Notes: generated by a model not told the origin, from the letters alone. Numbered from the stretch's first letter, positions 29,791 through 39,730 are shown. The stretch is DNA of 64,000 nt from an uncultured Oscillospiraceae bacterium (GCA_910586535.1 CAJUHS010000012.1:1-64000), one strand, 5' to 3'. Numbers and translations are program-made.

Positions 29791-31266
29791 ATGAGAAAAA
29801 TTGCGGTACAGATCAATGCGGGAGATAAGATTGCAAGGATCAATCCCGAGTTGTACGGACACTTTGCCGAGCACCTGGGAAGATGCATTTACAACGGCAT
29901 TTATGTCGGAGAGGACTCCCCTATCCCAAACGTGAGAGGCATACGCACCGATATAGTTGAAGCATTCAAAAAAATAAAGCTTCCAGTACTGCGCTGGCCG
30001 GGCGGCTGTTTTGCCGACGAATATCATTGGAAAGACGGGGTTGGAGAAAAGTCCTCACGCAAAAAAATGGTCAATACCAATTGGGGCGGAGTAACAGAAG
30101 ATAATTCCTTCGGCACCCACGAGTTTTTTGACCTCTGCGAACAAGTCGGCTGTGAACCGTATCTTGCTGGAAACCTCGGAAGCGGCACCGTTCAAGAGCT
30201 TTCGGAATGGATAGAGTACATCACCTTTGACGGCGTTTCCCCTATGGCGGACTGGCGCAGGCAAAACGGCAGGGAAAAGCCATGGAAATTGAAATATCTT
30301 GGCATAGGCAACGAAAACTGGGGCTGCGGAGGAAATATGCGTCCAGAATATTATGCCGACGAATACCGCCGCTACCAGTCATTCTGCAAAAACTTCAATG
30401 GCAATGAACTGTTCAAGATTGCCTGCGGCCCCAGCGGCGGTGACTACAGCTGGACTGACAAGCTGATGAGTCTTTTGTCCGACTTTCACACAAAAGCTAT
30501 TTCTCTACACTACTACACGATACCCGACGGCGACTGGAGCAAAAAAGGCTACGCGACGGAATTTACAGACGAAAGATATTACGCCACGATAAAAGAGACC
30601 CTCTATATAGACGATATTATAACCCGTCACTGCGAGGTAATGTCCCGTCACAATCCCCAGAAAACGATAGGTCTTATTGTCGACGAGTGGGGATGCTGGT
30701 ACGAAGTCGAAAAGGGTACCAATCCAGGTTTCCTTTTCCAACAAAACACCATGCGTGACGCTATAGTAGCCGCCTGCAACCTGAATATTTTCAACAAGCA
30801 CTCCGACCGCGTTATTATGGCGAATCTTGCACAGGCAGTAAACGTACTGCAATCACTTATCCTTACCGAAGGCGAAAAAATGGTCTTAACGCCCACATAC
30901 CACGTTTTTGATATGTACAAATCCCACCAGAGCGGAGAAGCGGTCTACTGCCATATAGAAAACCAAACCGTTGGAAAAGGCGCGGAAATTCCTATGATCT
31001 CATGCTCCGCCAGCGTTAAGGACGGCAAAATGACTGTTACACTCGCAAACTGTTCAATCGAAGATGAAGCTGAGATTTCCTGCGGAATTTCCGGATTTGT
31101 AGCAACAAGCTCCGAGAGCACAATACTTACCGAAGAATGTCATGCATTCAACGACTTTGATTCTCCGGAAAATGTTATTCCAAAAGCATTTAATATTTCA
31201 GTATCCGGAGACAGAGTTTCTGCGGTGCTTCCTCCATGTTCCGTTGTTTCGGTGATACTTTCATGA
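29791..31266 (+). CDS. Alpha-L-arabinofuranosidase, GH51
   Basis: 491 aa. Removes arabinofuranosyl units from arabinoxylan or arabinan oligomers by a retaining mechanism. Acid/base Glu-175 in GIGNENWGCGG, nucleophile Glu-299 in LIVDEWGCWYE; LRWPGGCFADEYHW is a family signature. No signal peptide, so it acts inside the cell on imported oligosaccharides. AAAGGA precedes the start. Overlaps the next small gene by ATGA-like coupling. Confidence 0.95.
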   Translation: MRKIAVQINAGDKIARINPELYGHFAEHLGRCIYNGIYVGEDSPIPNVRGIRTDIVEAFKKIKLPVLRWPGGCFADEYHWKDGVGEKSSRKKMVNTNWGGVTEDNSFGTHEFFDLCEQVGCEPYLAGNLGSGTVQELSEWIEYITFDGVSPMADWRRQNGREKPWKLKYLGIGNENWGCGGNMRPEYYADEYRRYQSFCKNFNGNELFKIACGPSGGDYSWTDKLMSLLSDFHTKAISLHYYTIPDGDWSKKGYATEFTDERYYATIKETLYIDDIITRHCEVMSRHNPQKTIGLIVDEWGCWYEVEKGTNPGFLFQQNTMRDAIVAACNLNIFNKHSDRVIMANLAQAVNVLQSLILTEGEKMVLTPTYHVFDMYKSHQSGEAVYCHIENQTVGKGAEIPMISCSASVKDGKMTVTLANCSIEDEAEISCGISGFVATSSESTILTEECHAFNDFDSPENVIPKAFNISVSGDRVSAVLPPCSVVSVILS

Positions 31267-31517
31267 GCAAACCATTTTGCCGTAAATGTCTTCTGGCTGA
31301 AACCGACTTGACCGGAGTTTACGCTTCAGTCAGGGAAATGGTTGCCGCACTTCCGGAGTGGAGAAAAACTTCTGAGGCGGAATACAACCGCCGACTTGGA
31401 ATATGCAAAAGCTGCGATTTTCTCGGAGAGGGTACCTGCGAAAAATGCGGTTGTTATGTGGATCTGCGTGCTGCAAGATCGGAAATGCACTGCCCTCATG
31501 AAAATCACTTCTGGTAA
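31263..31517 (+). CDS. Cys-rich 84-aa protein (DUF6171-like)
   Basis: Start overlaps the GH51 stop. Eight cysteines in four groups (CRKC, CKSC, CEKCGC, C in MHCPHE) suggest two zinc sites. Similar small proteins are found in phage and clostridial genomes. Function unknown; probably translationally coupled to GH51 by accident of packing. Confidence 0.6.
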   Translation: MSKPFCRKCLLAETDLTGVYASVREMVAALPEWRKTSEAEYNRRLGICKSCDFLGEGTCEKCGCYVDLRAARSEMHCPHENHFW

Positions 31518-31572
31518 AGGCTAACTTACCCTTTCCGTCAAATACCAAATACAATGAATTGTTGCAGAGAAA

Positions 31573-31605
31573 AATCCCGTACCATATTCGGTACGGGATT
31601 TTATT
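31573..31605. terminator. Bidirectional terminator
   Basis: ATCCCGTACC/GGTACGGGAT stem flanked by A-run and T-run, between convergent genes; serves rplL leftward and the GH51 operon rightward. Confidence 0.85.
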
Positions 31606-31630
31606 CATTACTTTTGCATATCCTATGAAC

Positions 31631-32002
31631 TTACTTAAGTTCAACTGTAGCGCCGGCAGCTTCAAGCTTAGTCTTAATGTCCTCAGCATCAGCCTTGGAA
31701 GCACCCTCCTTGAGAGCCTTAGGAGCAGCTTCAACAAGCTCCTTAGCCTCTTTAAGGGACAGACCGCAGATATCCTTAACAGCCTTAATAACGTCCATCT
31801 TCTTGTCGCCGAAAGAAGCAAGAACAACATCGAACTCGGTCTTTTCAGCTGCTGCGCCTGCTCCGCCTGCTGCGGGAGCTGCTGCTGCAACTACTGCGGA
31901 AACGCCGTACTTCTCCTGAATACCCTCAACCAGCTCGGAGAGCTCAATGATGGAAAGAGCGTCAATTAAATCCAGAATGTTTGTTACTTTCTCGGAAGCC
32001 AT
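31631..32002 (-). CDS. rplL: 50S ribosomal protein L7/L12
   Basis: 123 aa. N-terminal dimer domain, Ala/Gly hinge (AAAAPAAGGAGAAA), C-terminal factor-binding domain KTEFDVVLASFGDKKMDVIK. Forms the L12 stalk that recruits elongation factors. Directly downstream of rplJ. Confidence 0.98.
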   Translation of the reverse strand: MASEKVTNILDLIDALSIIELSELVEGIQEKYGVSAVVAAAAPAAGGAGAAAEKTEFDVVLASFGDKKMDVIKAVKDICGLSLKEAKELVEAAPKALKEGASKADAEDIKTKLEAAGATVELK

Positions 32003-32107
32003 AATAATAATCTCCTTTTAATTTAATGTAATTTGTTTTAGCGCTGTAAATAAACCACAGCGCATTTTCATGCCGTCCTTATGCGGAACGGCTGAGGATC
32101 ATACCGA

Positions 32108-32632
32108 TCAAGCGGCTTCCTCTTCGTTCTTCTTGTCCACAAGAGCCTGAAGTGTGGCTGCAAGGCTCTGCATAGGAGCCTGAAGTGAACCGAGAAGCTG
32201 TGCAAGCAGAGTTTCCTTGGAAGGAATCTTGGACAGAGCTGTAACGCCCTTTTCGTCGTAGATATCCTTGCCGATGAATCCTGCTTTAAGGTTGAACTTT
32301 TTCTCATTGCTGTCCGCGAATTTACCAAGAATACGTGCAGGAGCAGTTTCGTCACCTTCTGTAACAGCAATTGCGGAAGTACCCTCAAGAACATCTGTAA
32401 GACCGTCCAGACCAACATTCTTAACAGCAAAGCGAAGCATGGAATTCTTCTCAACGAAGTAGTTCACGCCTGCCTCTCTCAGTTCCTTTCTGAGCTTGGT
32501 ATCCTCCTCAACGGTAATACCCTTGTAATCAACGATAACACCCGCTGTGGCTTTGTCCAGCATTTCGGTAAGAGCCTGAACTCTCGCCTTTTTGGATTCA
32601 AGTACCTTTGCGCTTGGCATAAATGATTTCAC
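32108..32632 (-). CDS. rplJ: 50S ribosomal protein L10
   Basis: 174 aa, stalk base protein that holds L12 dimers. Conserved KGITVEEDTKLRKELREAGV and KNSMLRFAVKN. Start follows GGAGGTG. L10 typically represses its own operon by binding the leader, which is present upstream here. The usual rplK-rplA neighbours are absent. Confidence 0.97.
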   Translation of the reverse strand: MKSFMPSAKVLESKKARVQALTEMLDKATAGVIVDYKGITVEEDTKLRKELREAGVNYFVEKNSMLRFAVKNVGLDGLTDVLEGTSAIAVTEGDETAPARILGKFADSNEKKFNLKAGFIGKDIYDEKGVTALSKIPSKETLLAQLLGSLQAPMQSLAATLQALVDKKNEEEAA

Positions 32633-32834
32633 CTCCGATAATTCAATAACGCCTTTCGGCGCATTCAGCTAACGGATCCAAAAAAGAAAACCTTTTCCAA
32701 AAGGAAAAGGCGCAAGTACATATCAATACTCACCATCTTTTCCTCGGCAGGATTTACGGCGCGCCATTTATAGCGCTCAGCCCCCTGCTGTCTTTAGAAT
32801 ACGATAGCTTGTCAAGCGAAAAAACCGCTGTAAC
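32633..32834 (-). ncRNA. rplJL leader (L10 autoregulatory leader)
   Basis: About 200-nt untranslated leader from the promoter to rplJ. It contains a stem CCTTTTCC/GGAAAAGG followed by TTTTCTTTTTT (around 32685-32712), a plausible attenuator, and a GC-rich upstream part. L10 leaders of this type control stalk protein synthesis in Firmicutes. Assigned from position and structure. Confidence 0.65.
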
Positions 32835-32840
32835 ATTATT

Positions 32841-32869
32841 ATTTTATCACAAAACACTATGTTTGTCAA
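32841..32869 (-). promoter_or_regulatory. rplJL promoter
   Basis: TTGACA (32869-32864), 17 bases, TAAAAT (32846-32841) on the minus strand. Confidence 0.85.
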
Positions 32870-32877
32870 TAGTTTTT

Positions 32878-32935
32878 GAAATTTTTTTCAAAAATCTAAG
32901 CCGCCGAACCGAAGTTCTGCGGCTTATCGGTATTT
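32878..32935 (-). terminator. tsf terminator
   Basis: AAGCCGCAGAACTTC folds on GGTTCGGCGGCTT; a T-rich tract (ATTTTTGAAAAAAATTT) follows on the minus strand, ahead of the rplJL promoter. Confidence 0.7.
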
Positions 32936-32943
32936 ACTTAAAA

Positions 32944-33867
32944 TCAGCCGTTGCCCTTAGCCATGCTTGCAACCTCGGCAGCAAAGTCGTCAGCTTTCTT
33001 TTCAATACCCTCGCCTCTCTCGAAACGAACATATTCAGCAACATTAATCTTTCCTCCGAGCTCCTTAGCAGAAGCTTCAACATACTTTTGTACGGACAAC
33101 TTGTCGTCCTTTACATAAGCCTGCTCAAGCAAACAGTTTTCGGTGTAGTATTTGCCTACCTTGCCTTCTACAATCTTTGCGCGCACCTGTTCAGGCTTGC
33201 TTGCCATCTTGGGATCCTCAGCCATCTGTGTCATCATGATCTTCTTTTCTTCTTCGATGACTTCTGCGGGAACAGCTTCTCTGTTAAGGTATGCAGGGTT
33301 CATAGCAGCAACCTGCAAAGCACAGTTCTTGCCGACCTCGAATACTTTGTCCGCAGGAAGGTCTGTATCCAGCTTGACCATAACGCCGATGCTTCCTCCT
33401 CCGTGAACGTAAGGAACAAGCACACCCTCCATTCTCACAAAACGACGGATAACCATGTTCTCTCTGATCTTGATAAAGAGATCCTGAAGAGTTTCCTCTA
33501 CACTCTTGTCGCCTCCGCTAATCGTCGCAGCCTTAAGCGCGTCAAGATCGGCGGGATTCTTTTCGATAACAGTTTTTGCAACAGCAGCAACAAAAGCCTT
33601 GAACTCATCGTTGTTTGCAGCAAAGTCAGTCTCAATGTTTACTTCAACAACTGCGCCAACATTTCCCTCAACAACGGATGTAACAATACCCTCTGCGGCA
33701 ACTCTTCCGCTCTTTTTAGCCTGTGTTGCAAGACCCTTTTCACGCAGTATAACTATAGCTTTCTCGGTATCGCCGTCAGCTTCCTCGAGAGCCTTTTTAC
33801 AATCCATCATTCCAACGCCTGTGGACTTCATCAGATCTTTAATTTCCTGTGGTGAAATCTTTGCCAT
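32944..33867 (-). CDS. tsf: Elongation factor Ts
   Basis: 307 aa from ATG 33867 behind AGGAGG; upstream extension is not needed. Catalyses GDP/GTP exchange on EF-Tu. Signature LMKSTGVGMMDCKKALEEAD (residues 10-29) and core EGIVTSVVEGNVGAVVEVN with ETDFAANN. Directly after rpsB, the usual order. Confidence 0.98.
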   Translation of the reverse strand: MAKISPQEIKDLMKSTGVGMMDCKKALEEADGDTEKAIVILREKGLATQAKKSGRVAAEGIVTSVVEGNVGAVVEVNIETDFAANNDEFKAFVAAVAKTVIEKNPADLDALKAATISGGDKSVEETLQDLFIKIRENMVIRRFVRMEGVLVPYVHGGGSIGVMVKLDTDLPADKVFEVGKNCALQVAAMNPAYLNREAVPAEVIEEEKKIMMTQMAEDPKMASKPEQVRAKIVEGKVGKYYTENCLLEQAYVKDDKLSVQKYVEASAKELGGKINVAEYVRFERGEGIEKKADDFAAEVASMAKGNG

Positions 33868-33956
33868 TTTTATTCCTCCTATTAGAAACAAGTAATACAG
33901 AAGCAAGAGGCAAGAATATTTAGCCTTGCCCCATGCCTTGTTATTTTTTGATATTT

Positions 33957-34694
33957 TTATTCAGCGACTGCTTCCTCTGCCTCTTTCTCAGCAGCCTGTG
34001 CAACCTCCTGCTCACCCTGTCTGCCCTCGATAACGGCATCAGCCATTGCACCGGCAATAAGCTTTACAGCGCGGATAGCATCGTCATTTCCGGGAATAAC
34101 ATAATCAACGTCATCGGGATCGCAGTTTGTATCAACGATCGCAACAATGGGAATACCAAGCTTCTTGGCTTCCGCAACAGCGATCTTCTCCTTGCGGGGA
34201 TCAACGATAAAGAGCGCTCCGGGAAGCTTCTTCATGGTCTTGATACCGCCAAGGTATTTTTCAAGTTTTTCAATTTCGAGCTGGAGCTTTACAACTTCCT
34301 TTTTGGGAAGGAGGTTGAATGTGCCGTCCTCTTCCATCTGGTGGAGCTGCTCAAGTCTTTTGATTCTTCTCTGAATGGTCTTGAAGTTGGTCATCATACC
34401 GCCGAGCCATCTTGCGTTTACATAGTGAACGCCCGCACGTACAGCCTCTTCCTTAACGGAATCGCCAGCCTGCTTCTTTGTGCCGACAAAAAGAACCGTG
34501 TCACCGTTCTCGGCAACAGATTTAACAAAGCTGTACGCCTCGTCAAGCTTCTTTACGGTTTTCTGAAGGTCGATGATGTAGATGCCGTTTCTTTCTGTGA
34601 AGATGTACGGAGCCATCTTCGGATTCCATCTCCTTGTCTGGTGACCGAAGTGCACGCCTGCTTCAAGAAGCTGTTTCATTGATACTACGCCCAT
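33957..34694 (-). CDS. rpsB: 30S ribosomal protein S2
   Basis: 245 aa. VSMKQLLEAGVHFGHQTRRW at the start and the typical VNARWLGGMMTNFKTI. First gene of the rpsB-tsf operon. Confidence 0.98.
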   Translation of the reverse strand: MGVVSMKQLLEAGVHFGHQTRRWNPKMAPYIFTERNGIYIIDLQKTVKKLDEAYSFVKSVAENGDTVLFVGTKKQAGDSVKEEAVRAGVHYVNARWLGGMMTNFKTIQRRIKRLEQLHQMEEDGTFNLLPKKEVVKLQLEIEKLEKYLGGIKTMKKLPGALFIVDPRKEKIAVAEAKKLGIPIVAIVDTNCDPDDVDYVIPGNDDAIRAVKLIAGAMADAVIEGRQGEQEVAQAAEKEAEEAVAE

Positions 34695-34834
34695 TTGTAG
34701 TTCCTCCTAAAAAATAGTTTTTAGCGCGTCCATAGGGAAGCGCACCTCCGCGCAGCTTAGCTTGACAGCAGCTTATTTTTGGGTAAGCACCCGCCGTCAA
34801 AAGCCTACGCGTGCGAATTTCGCTATGCGAATTG
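34695..34834 (-). ncRNA. rpsB leader
   Basis: About 140-nt GC-rich leader with potential stems (GCGCGG...GCGC; AATTCGCATAGCGAAATTCGC) between promoter and AGGAGG of rpsB. S2 represses its own operon through such leaders in many bacteria; here it is inferred. Confidence 0.5.
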
Positions 34835-34841
34835 CTTTAAT

Positions 34842-34870
34842 ATTATACCATATATGCCAAATAATTGCAA
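34842..34870 (-). promoter_or_regulatory. rpsB promoter
   Basis: TTGCAA (34870-34865), 17 bases, TATAAT (34847-34842) on the minus strand. Confidence 0.75.
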
Positions 34871-34885
34871 GGAAAACTTATTGTG

Positions 34886-35173
34886 CTATTTTAACAAACT
34901 TTTCGACTGCAATGTCCGTCTTTTTGCTAATTTTGCCTCATCAGCAGAGATAAGAACCGTATCAACGCCGATTATCTCAATGTCGTCGCAAGTAAGGATA
35001 ATATCGTCTTCCCTGCCGAAAAGCCCGAAAAAACGCGATCTTCCGTAAACTATAAAGGACTTTATCATTGAGTCATCCGTATCGAACTCCACATCATCCA
35101 CAAAGCCCATACGCGCGCCATTTTTAATATTTATTATCTCCTTATTACGCAGTTCGGCCAAAGTGCATTTCAC
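34886..35173 (-). CDS. YlmC/YmxH-family PRC-barrel protein
   Basis: 95 aa. Pattern LAELRNKEIINIKNGARMG, FDTDDSMIKSFIVYG and EDDIILTCDDIEIIGVDTVL is that of the small PRC-barrel proteins linked to sporulation in Firmicutes. Exact role unsettled in the family. Confidence 0.85.
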   Translation of the reverse strand: MKCTLAELRNKEIINIKNGARMGFVDDVEFDTDDSMIKSFIVYGRSRFFGLFGREDDIILTCDDIEIIGVDTVLISADEAKLAKRRTLQSKSLLK

Positions 35174-35246
35174 GCTATATCACCCTTCCGGACGTTTATA
35201 AGCCGTCCTTTGGAATAATATGCCGAATTCTGCTTGTACTATTCTG

Positions 35247-36248
35247 CTAAAACATGGAAACGTGCTGAAAACCGTCCAGAAGCTTATCAATATTTTTAAA
35301 AGCAGACACCGTTCCCCTTGCCACACAGGAAATTGGGTCATCGGCAACGTTACACTTTACTCCAAGCTCTGAGGACATTAGCCTGTCAAGACCATAAAGC
35401 ATCGCTCCGCCTCCGGTAAGATATACACCGTTGCGGTAAATATCTCCCGCAAGCTCCGGAGGGGTATTTTCCATTACGTCCTTTACAGCTGTGATCATCT
35501 CTCTTATGCTGTCGATTATCGCTTCGTAAATATCGTAATCCGTTACTTCAACCTTTTCGGGAAGCCCCCTAACCAGATGTCTTCCCTTAACCACTATTTT
35601 TCTGCTTCCGTCAGGTGAATATACATTTGCCGCAGCCATTTTAGCGTTTTCCGCAGTTTTTTCGCCTATCAGTATTCTGTAACGGCTGCTTACGTACTTC
35701 ACTATTGCTTTGTCAAGCTTGCTGCCAGCCATCTTTACCGAGGACTTAGCCACAACGCCGTTCATGGAAATAACAGCTATATCTGTAGTACCTCCTCCAA
35801 TATCAACCACCATATTTCCGTCTGCGGCAGAAATATCCACACCCGCACCCATAATAGCAGCTACAGGCTCCTCGATCAGATACACCTGCCTCGCGCCGGC
35901 AATCTTTGCAGCTTCGATCACGGCACGGCTTTCCACATCGGTTATCGACGATGGTATGCACATTATAATATTTGGCATGAAAAGCTGTTTTCCCGTTACC
36001 TTTTCAATGAAACAGGCGATCATTTTTTCCGTCATCTTATGGTCGGAAATAACACCGTCACTCAGAGGTCTCACCACAGAAATATAGTCCGGGACTCTGC
36101 CTATCATTTTGTGAGCCTCGTCACCAACAGCAATAACCTCGTCAAGCTTTTTATTAAACGCCACCACCGACGGTTCGTTCAGTACAACGCCCTTATTTCC
36201 TACAGCTATCATTACATTTGCAGTACCTAAATCAATTCCGATGTCCAT
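35247..36248 (-). CDS. mreB: MreB-family actin-like protein
   Basis: 333 aa from ATG 36248. Phosphate 1 motif DIGIDLGTANVMI, phosphate 2 VVDIGGGTTDIAVIS, adenosine motif LTGGGAMLYGLDRL. Bacterial actin guiding lateral wall synthesis. MreC/MreD genes are not next to it, so it may be a solitary paralogue (Mbl/MreBH type). Confidence 0.9.
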   Translation of the reverse strand: MDIGIDLGTANVMIAVGNKGVVLNEPSVVAFNKKLDEVIAVGDEAHKMIGRVPDYISVVRPLSDGVISDHKMTEKMIACFIEKVTGKQLFMPNIIMCIPSSITDVESRAVIEAAKIAGARQVYLIEEPVAAIMGAGVDISAADGNMVVDIGGGTTDIAVISMNGVVAKSSVKMAGSKLDKAIVKYVSSRYRILIGEKTAENAKMAAANVYSPDGSRKIVVKGRHLVRGLPEKVEVTDYDIYEAIIDSIREMITAVKDVMENTPPELAGDIYRNGVYLTGGGAMLYGLDRLMSSELGVKCNVADDPISCVARGTVSAFKNIDKLLDGFQHVSMF

Positions 36249-36274
36249 AATCCAATCATGCTCCTGCGGGAGCA

Positions 36275-37015
36275 CTACTCCTTTCGCTTATGTTTTTTGT
36301 CAGAAGAATCCTGTCCGTTCAGTCTTGTTACCGCACAAACGGAGACGATGATCCGTTCCGCTCCCGCGTTTTTAAGTATTGCCGCACATTCGTTCAAAGT
36401 AGAACCCGTGGTCATAACATCATCGCAAAGAAGAATGCTTTTCCCAGACAAGTTTGCGTTTCCGCCGTAAAACAGGGACTTTACGCGTTCTCTTCTCTCC
36501 GCATCGGTATGATTGTGCTGCTCGTCCTTTGTATCTCTTTTAAACAACAGATCGCGCCTCATTGGTATTTTCAAAGCTCTGCCCAAGCTTTTGCCAAACA
36601 GTTCCGCCTGATTGTGACCTCTCGCTATGCGCTTTCTAACACTCATAGGAACAGGTACGATAAAATCCGGCAACAGTATTCCCTCAGCTTTTATATGCCG
36701 CGCGGTATCAGCCGCTGCAAGTTCGGCAAGATTACTCTCGCCATCGTGCTTGAAACGGTAGACCGCGCCTGCAACGTTTGCATCGTCAAAAAAATAAGAG
36801 CCGTATACCATGTCAAAAGAATGCTTCTCATCACAGCGGCATTTGTCCTGACCGCATTTTCTGCATATCACACTGTTTGCGGCAGTGAGGGCTTCTCGGC
36901 AACTTCTGCAGCAAAGCTCGTTCCAAATTATGAACTCCCCGCAAAACGGACACCTTGACGGAAACAGTATATCCAGCATAAACAGCTTAATGCTTTCAGC
37001 CGTTATTTTCGCCAT
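36275..37015 (-). CDS. comFC: ComF-family phosphoribosyltransferase
   Basis: 246 aa from ATG 37015 (AAGGAGCTGGAAC upstream), starting inside the last codons of recD2. N-terminal zinc ribbon (CPFC, CCRSC, CRKCGQDKC), then a PRTase domain with PRPP loop SILLCDDVMTTGST. ComFC-type proteins aid DNA uptake; its coupling to a RecD2 helicase fits DNA metabolism. Confidence 0.88.
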   Translation of the reverse strand: MAKITAESIKLFMLDILFPSRCPFCGEFIIWNELCCRSCREALTAANSVICRKCGQDKCRCDEKHSFDMVYGSYFFDDANVAGAVYRFKHDGESNLAELAAADTARHIKAEGILLPDFIVPVPMSVRKRIARGHNQAELFGKSLGRALKIPMRRDLLFKRDTKDEQHNHTDAERRERVKSLFYGGNANLSGKSILLCDDVMTTGSTLNECAAILKNAGAERIIVSVCAVTRLNGQDSSDKKHKRKE

Positions 37016-39218
37016 GTTCCAGCTCCTTTTCAAGCATATGTCTCAGGCAGGAATATCTTAATGTCCTGCGATTATTGTTTACCATTGATTCCACAACGCG
37101 TCTCGAACCTACGATTATCAGCAGCTTTTTCGCTCTTGTAACCGCTGTATACAAAAGATTCCGGTAATAAAGCTTTTCAAAACCGCCCAGCAGCGGAATT
37201 ATCACCGCGTTAAACTCGCTGCCCTGACTTTTGTGCACCGAAATAGCATATGCAAGCTCAAGCTGATCGAGCATTTCATATGTATACTCGGCGATACGTC
37301 CGTCAAAGTCAATATATATCTTGCTTTCGGCTTTTACCGCCTTTAGAATTATTCCAATATCGCCGTTAAAAATACCTGTGCCTTTTTCCATCCCCTTTGT
37401 CCATTCGATGTCATAATTATTTTTGACCTGCATTACCTTGTCATCGGGACGGAAATTATACATAACTCCCCTTATCTCTGACTTATCTTTCTTTGGAGGA
37501 TTAAGCGCAAGCTGCAATACCTTATTCATTTCAACAACTCCCAGTGCGCCTTTTCTTGACGGACAAAGAACCTGTATATCGTCAGAAGAAGCAAAGCCGT
37601 ACGCCGCGGGAAGCCGTTCTACCGCAAGTTCCACCACCGTATCCGACGCCGACTCGTAGTCCAGCCTCTGCATAAAAAAGAAATCGCTGTCCGCACGTGA
37701 CATATCTGGCTGCTCGCCGTTTACTATTTTATGCGCGTTTGTGACGATACAGCTTTGCTGAGCCTGACGGAAAATTTCCGTAAGCTTCACCACCGGAAGC
37801 TTTCCGCAGTCTATCATGTCCTTAAGGATATTTCCCGCACCCACCGACGGTAGCTGGTCGCTGTCCCCTACCATTATCAGCCGGCATGAAAGCTTCAGCG
37901 CACGAAGCAATGCCTCAAACAAAAGAGTATCCACCATGGACATTTCATCCACTATCATTATATCGCAGGAAATAGGATTGTTATCATCGTGCTTAAAGCG
38001 CGGCTTACCTCCACCGTCAAACATGACTTCGAGCATACGGTGTATGGTCTTAGCTTCGTATCCGGTAAGATCGGAAATACGTTTTGCCGCCTTTCCGGTT
38101 GGAGCGGCTATCATTACTTTCAGTCCCCTCTGCTCGTACAGGGAAATAATGGCTTTCAGTGTGGTTGTCTTTCCCGTTCCGGGACCTCCCGTAAGTATCA
38201 TAAAGCCCTGTGACAGCGCCAGAGAAATAGCTTTCCTCTGCTGCTCGGCATATGTAATGACCTTGGTTTTTTCCTCGATGTCGATAAGCTTTTTGTAGTC
38301 AATACCAGTATCTTTAAGACAGCCGCTCATGACAGCAAGCCGTCCGGTTATGTACTGCTCCGCATTGAAATAGTCGCTTAGATAGATAAAGCTCCTGCCG
38401 TCTTTTTCGTACCGAACAAAATCTCCTTCAGAGCATCGGCTTTCTATACATTTTTCAAAAAGCTCATTGTCTATTTCAAGAAGCTTTAAAGCGGTGGATT
38501 TGAGCCTGTCCTCAGGCAGACAGGTATGTCCCGAAAAAGTGTTGTTCACAAGAATATAAGTTATCCCAGCAGAAATACGAGCCTCTCCGTTCATTGGGTA
38601 ACCCGTCTTTACAGCCATGCCCTCAGCCTTGTCAAATTCAAGCTCTATGCCGTTCCCGCATAACATATAGGGGTTTTCCTTTATTATCTCAACTGCATAC
38701 TGCCCCCATTTTTTCCATGCCGCAACCGCTGCGAACGGAGGGATACCATACTGTGAAAGAAATATCATCAACGCCCGCATACCAAACACACGCTTGAAAT
38801 CCATCGATATTTCTTCCGCCTTGGAGGACGTTATCCCCTTTACGCATACAAGGCGTTCGGGTTCGTTTTCAATAACGTCCAGAGCCTTATCCCCAAATTC
38901 TTCAACAATACGTCCAGCAAGTGTTCTACCTATTCCCTTTAAAGCTCCCGAAGAAAGATATTTCAGTATCGCATTTGTTGTGGCGGGCATCTTTCTCTCG
39001 CAATAGCTTGCTCTGAACTGCATACCAAATTTTGCGTGCTTTGTATAGGCTCCTGAAACAATCAGTTCCTCGCCCTCCTCTATATTGCCCAATTCGCCAA
39101 CAACAGTAACGTAGTCGCCGTTAACATCAAGATCAAGCACTACATATCCGTTGGCGGGATTACTGAACAGCACCGTGTCTACTACGCCCTCAAGCTTTAT
39201 AAAGTTTTCGCTGTCCAC
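36996..39218 (-). CDS. recD2: RecD2-like ATP-dependent helicase
   Basis: 740 aa from a GTG at 39218 preceded by GGGGG; the longer frame to 39362 would start in an AT-rich promoter-like stretch. N-terminal OB-like and HhH region (GIGRTLAGRIVEEFG), Walker A TGGPGTGKTT near 343-352, Walker B IMIVDEMSMVD, and C-terminal AYAISVHKSQGSEF, all standard for superfamily 1B RecD2, which acts without RecBC in DNA repair. Confidence 0.93.
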   Translation of the reverse strand: MDSENFIKLEGVVDTVLFSNPANGYVVLDLDVNGDYVTVVGELGNIEEGEELIVSGAYTKHAKFGMQFRASYCERKMPATTNAILKYLSSGALKGIGRTLAGRIVEEFGDKALDVIENEPERLVCVKGITSSKAEEISMDFKRVFGMRALMIFLSQYGIPPFAAVAAWKKWGQYAVEIIKENPYMLCGNGIELEFDKAEGMAVKTGYPMNGEARISAGITYILVNNTFSGHTCLPEDRLKSTALKLLEIDNELFEKCIESRCSEGDFVRYEKDGRSFIYLSDYFNAEQYITGRLAVMSGCLKDTGIDYKKLIDIEEKTKVITYAEQQRKAISLALSQGFMILTGGPGTGKTTTLKAIISLYEQRGLKVMIAAPTGKAAKRISDLTGYEAKTIHRMLEVMFDGGGKPRFKHDDNNPISCDIMIVDEMSMVDTLLFEALLRALKLSCRLIMVGDSDQLPSVGAGNILKDMIDCGKLPVVKLTEIFRQAQQSCIVTNAHKIVNGEQPDMSRADSDFFFMQRLDYESASDTVVELAVERLPAAYGFASSDDIQVLCPSRKGALGVVEMNKVLQLALNPPKKDKSEIRGVMYNFRPDDKVMQVKNNYDIEWTKGMEKGTGIFNGDIGIILKAVKAESKIYIDFDGRIAEYTYEMLDQLELAYAISVHKSQGSEFNAVIIPLLGGFEKLYYRNLLYTAVTRAKKLLIIVGSRRVVESMVNNNRRTLRYSCLRHMLEKELEHGENNG

Positions 39219-39376
39219 TATCACGCCCCCAAACCAAACCGCAAAATAAGTATAAACTGCATATACATTTTTATTATAGCACACGACATACGAAAAAGTC
39301 AATACAAAAACCGATCTTACGATCGGTTTCCGCACAATGCTCATTTGTTTCCGTACATTCATTTTTTTGCCAATTT

Positions 39377-39730
39377 TTATAATGATATTAAGTTTCCCAA
39401 AATCTTGCAGATATTTTCCGAACAGTCTTCAGAGTCAATTATTTCATATCTGCACGAATGCTCCATAAGCTTTTCAAAAATGTTTAGAGTCTCGCTGTCA
39501 GCGCCGAAGTCCACCGCCGCAACTATTGTTTCCGGACATCTTTCCGCGATCTTGTAAACGCAGTTCCTCACAATAAATTCCGGAGTTTCCATATTCTCTG
39601 TAAGCGGCACTACCACAACAGGAACGGCTCCCTTACTCCCTGCCGCATAAAATTTTACTATCACCAATCCGTTTATCAGCACAGCTGCAAGACATATTCC
39701 GAAAAGCAGCAAAAGTTTTGTTTCAAGCAT
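39377..39730 (-). CDS. Hypothetical protein with N-terminal membrane span
   Basis: 117 aa from ATG 39730 (AAAGGAG upstream). One span (LLLLFGICLAAVLINGLVIV) and a soluble alpha/beta region (GAVPVVVVPLTENMETPEFI, ETIVAAVDFGADSETLNIF) that resembles part of a glycosyltransferase- or phosphodiesterase-type fold but is not assignable. Confidence 0.55.
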   Translation of the reverse strand: MLETKLLLLFGICLAAVLINGLVIVKFYAAGSKGAVPVVVVPLTENMETPEFIVRNCVYKIAERCPETIVAAVDFGADSETLNIFEKLMEHSCRYEIIDSEDCSENICKILGNLISL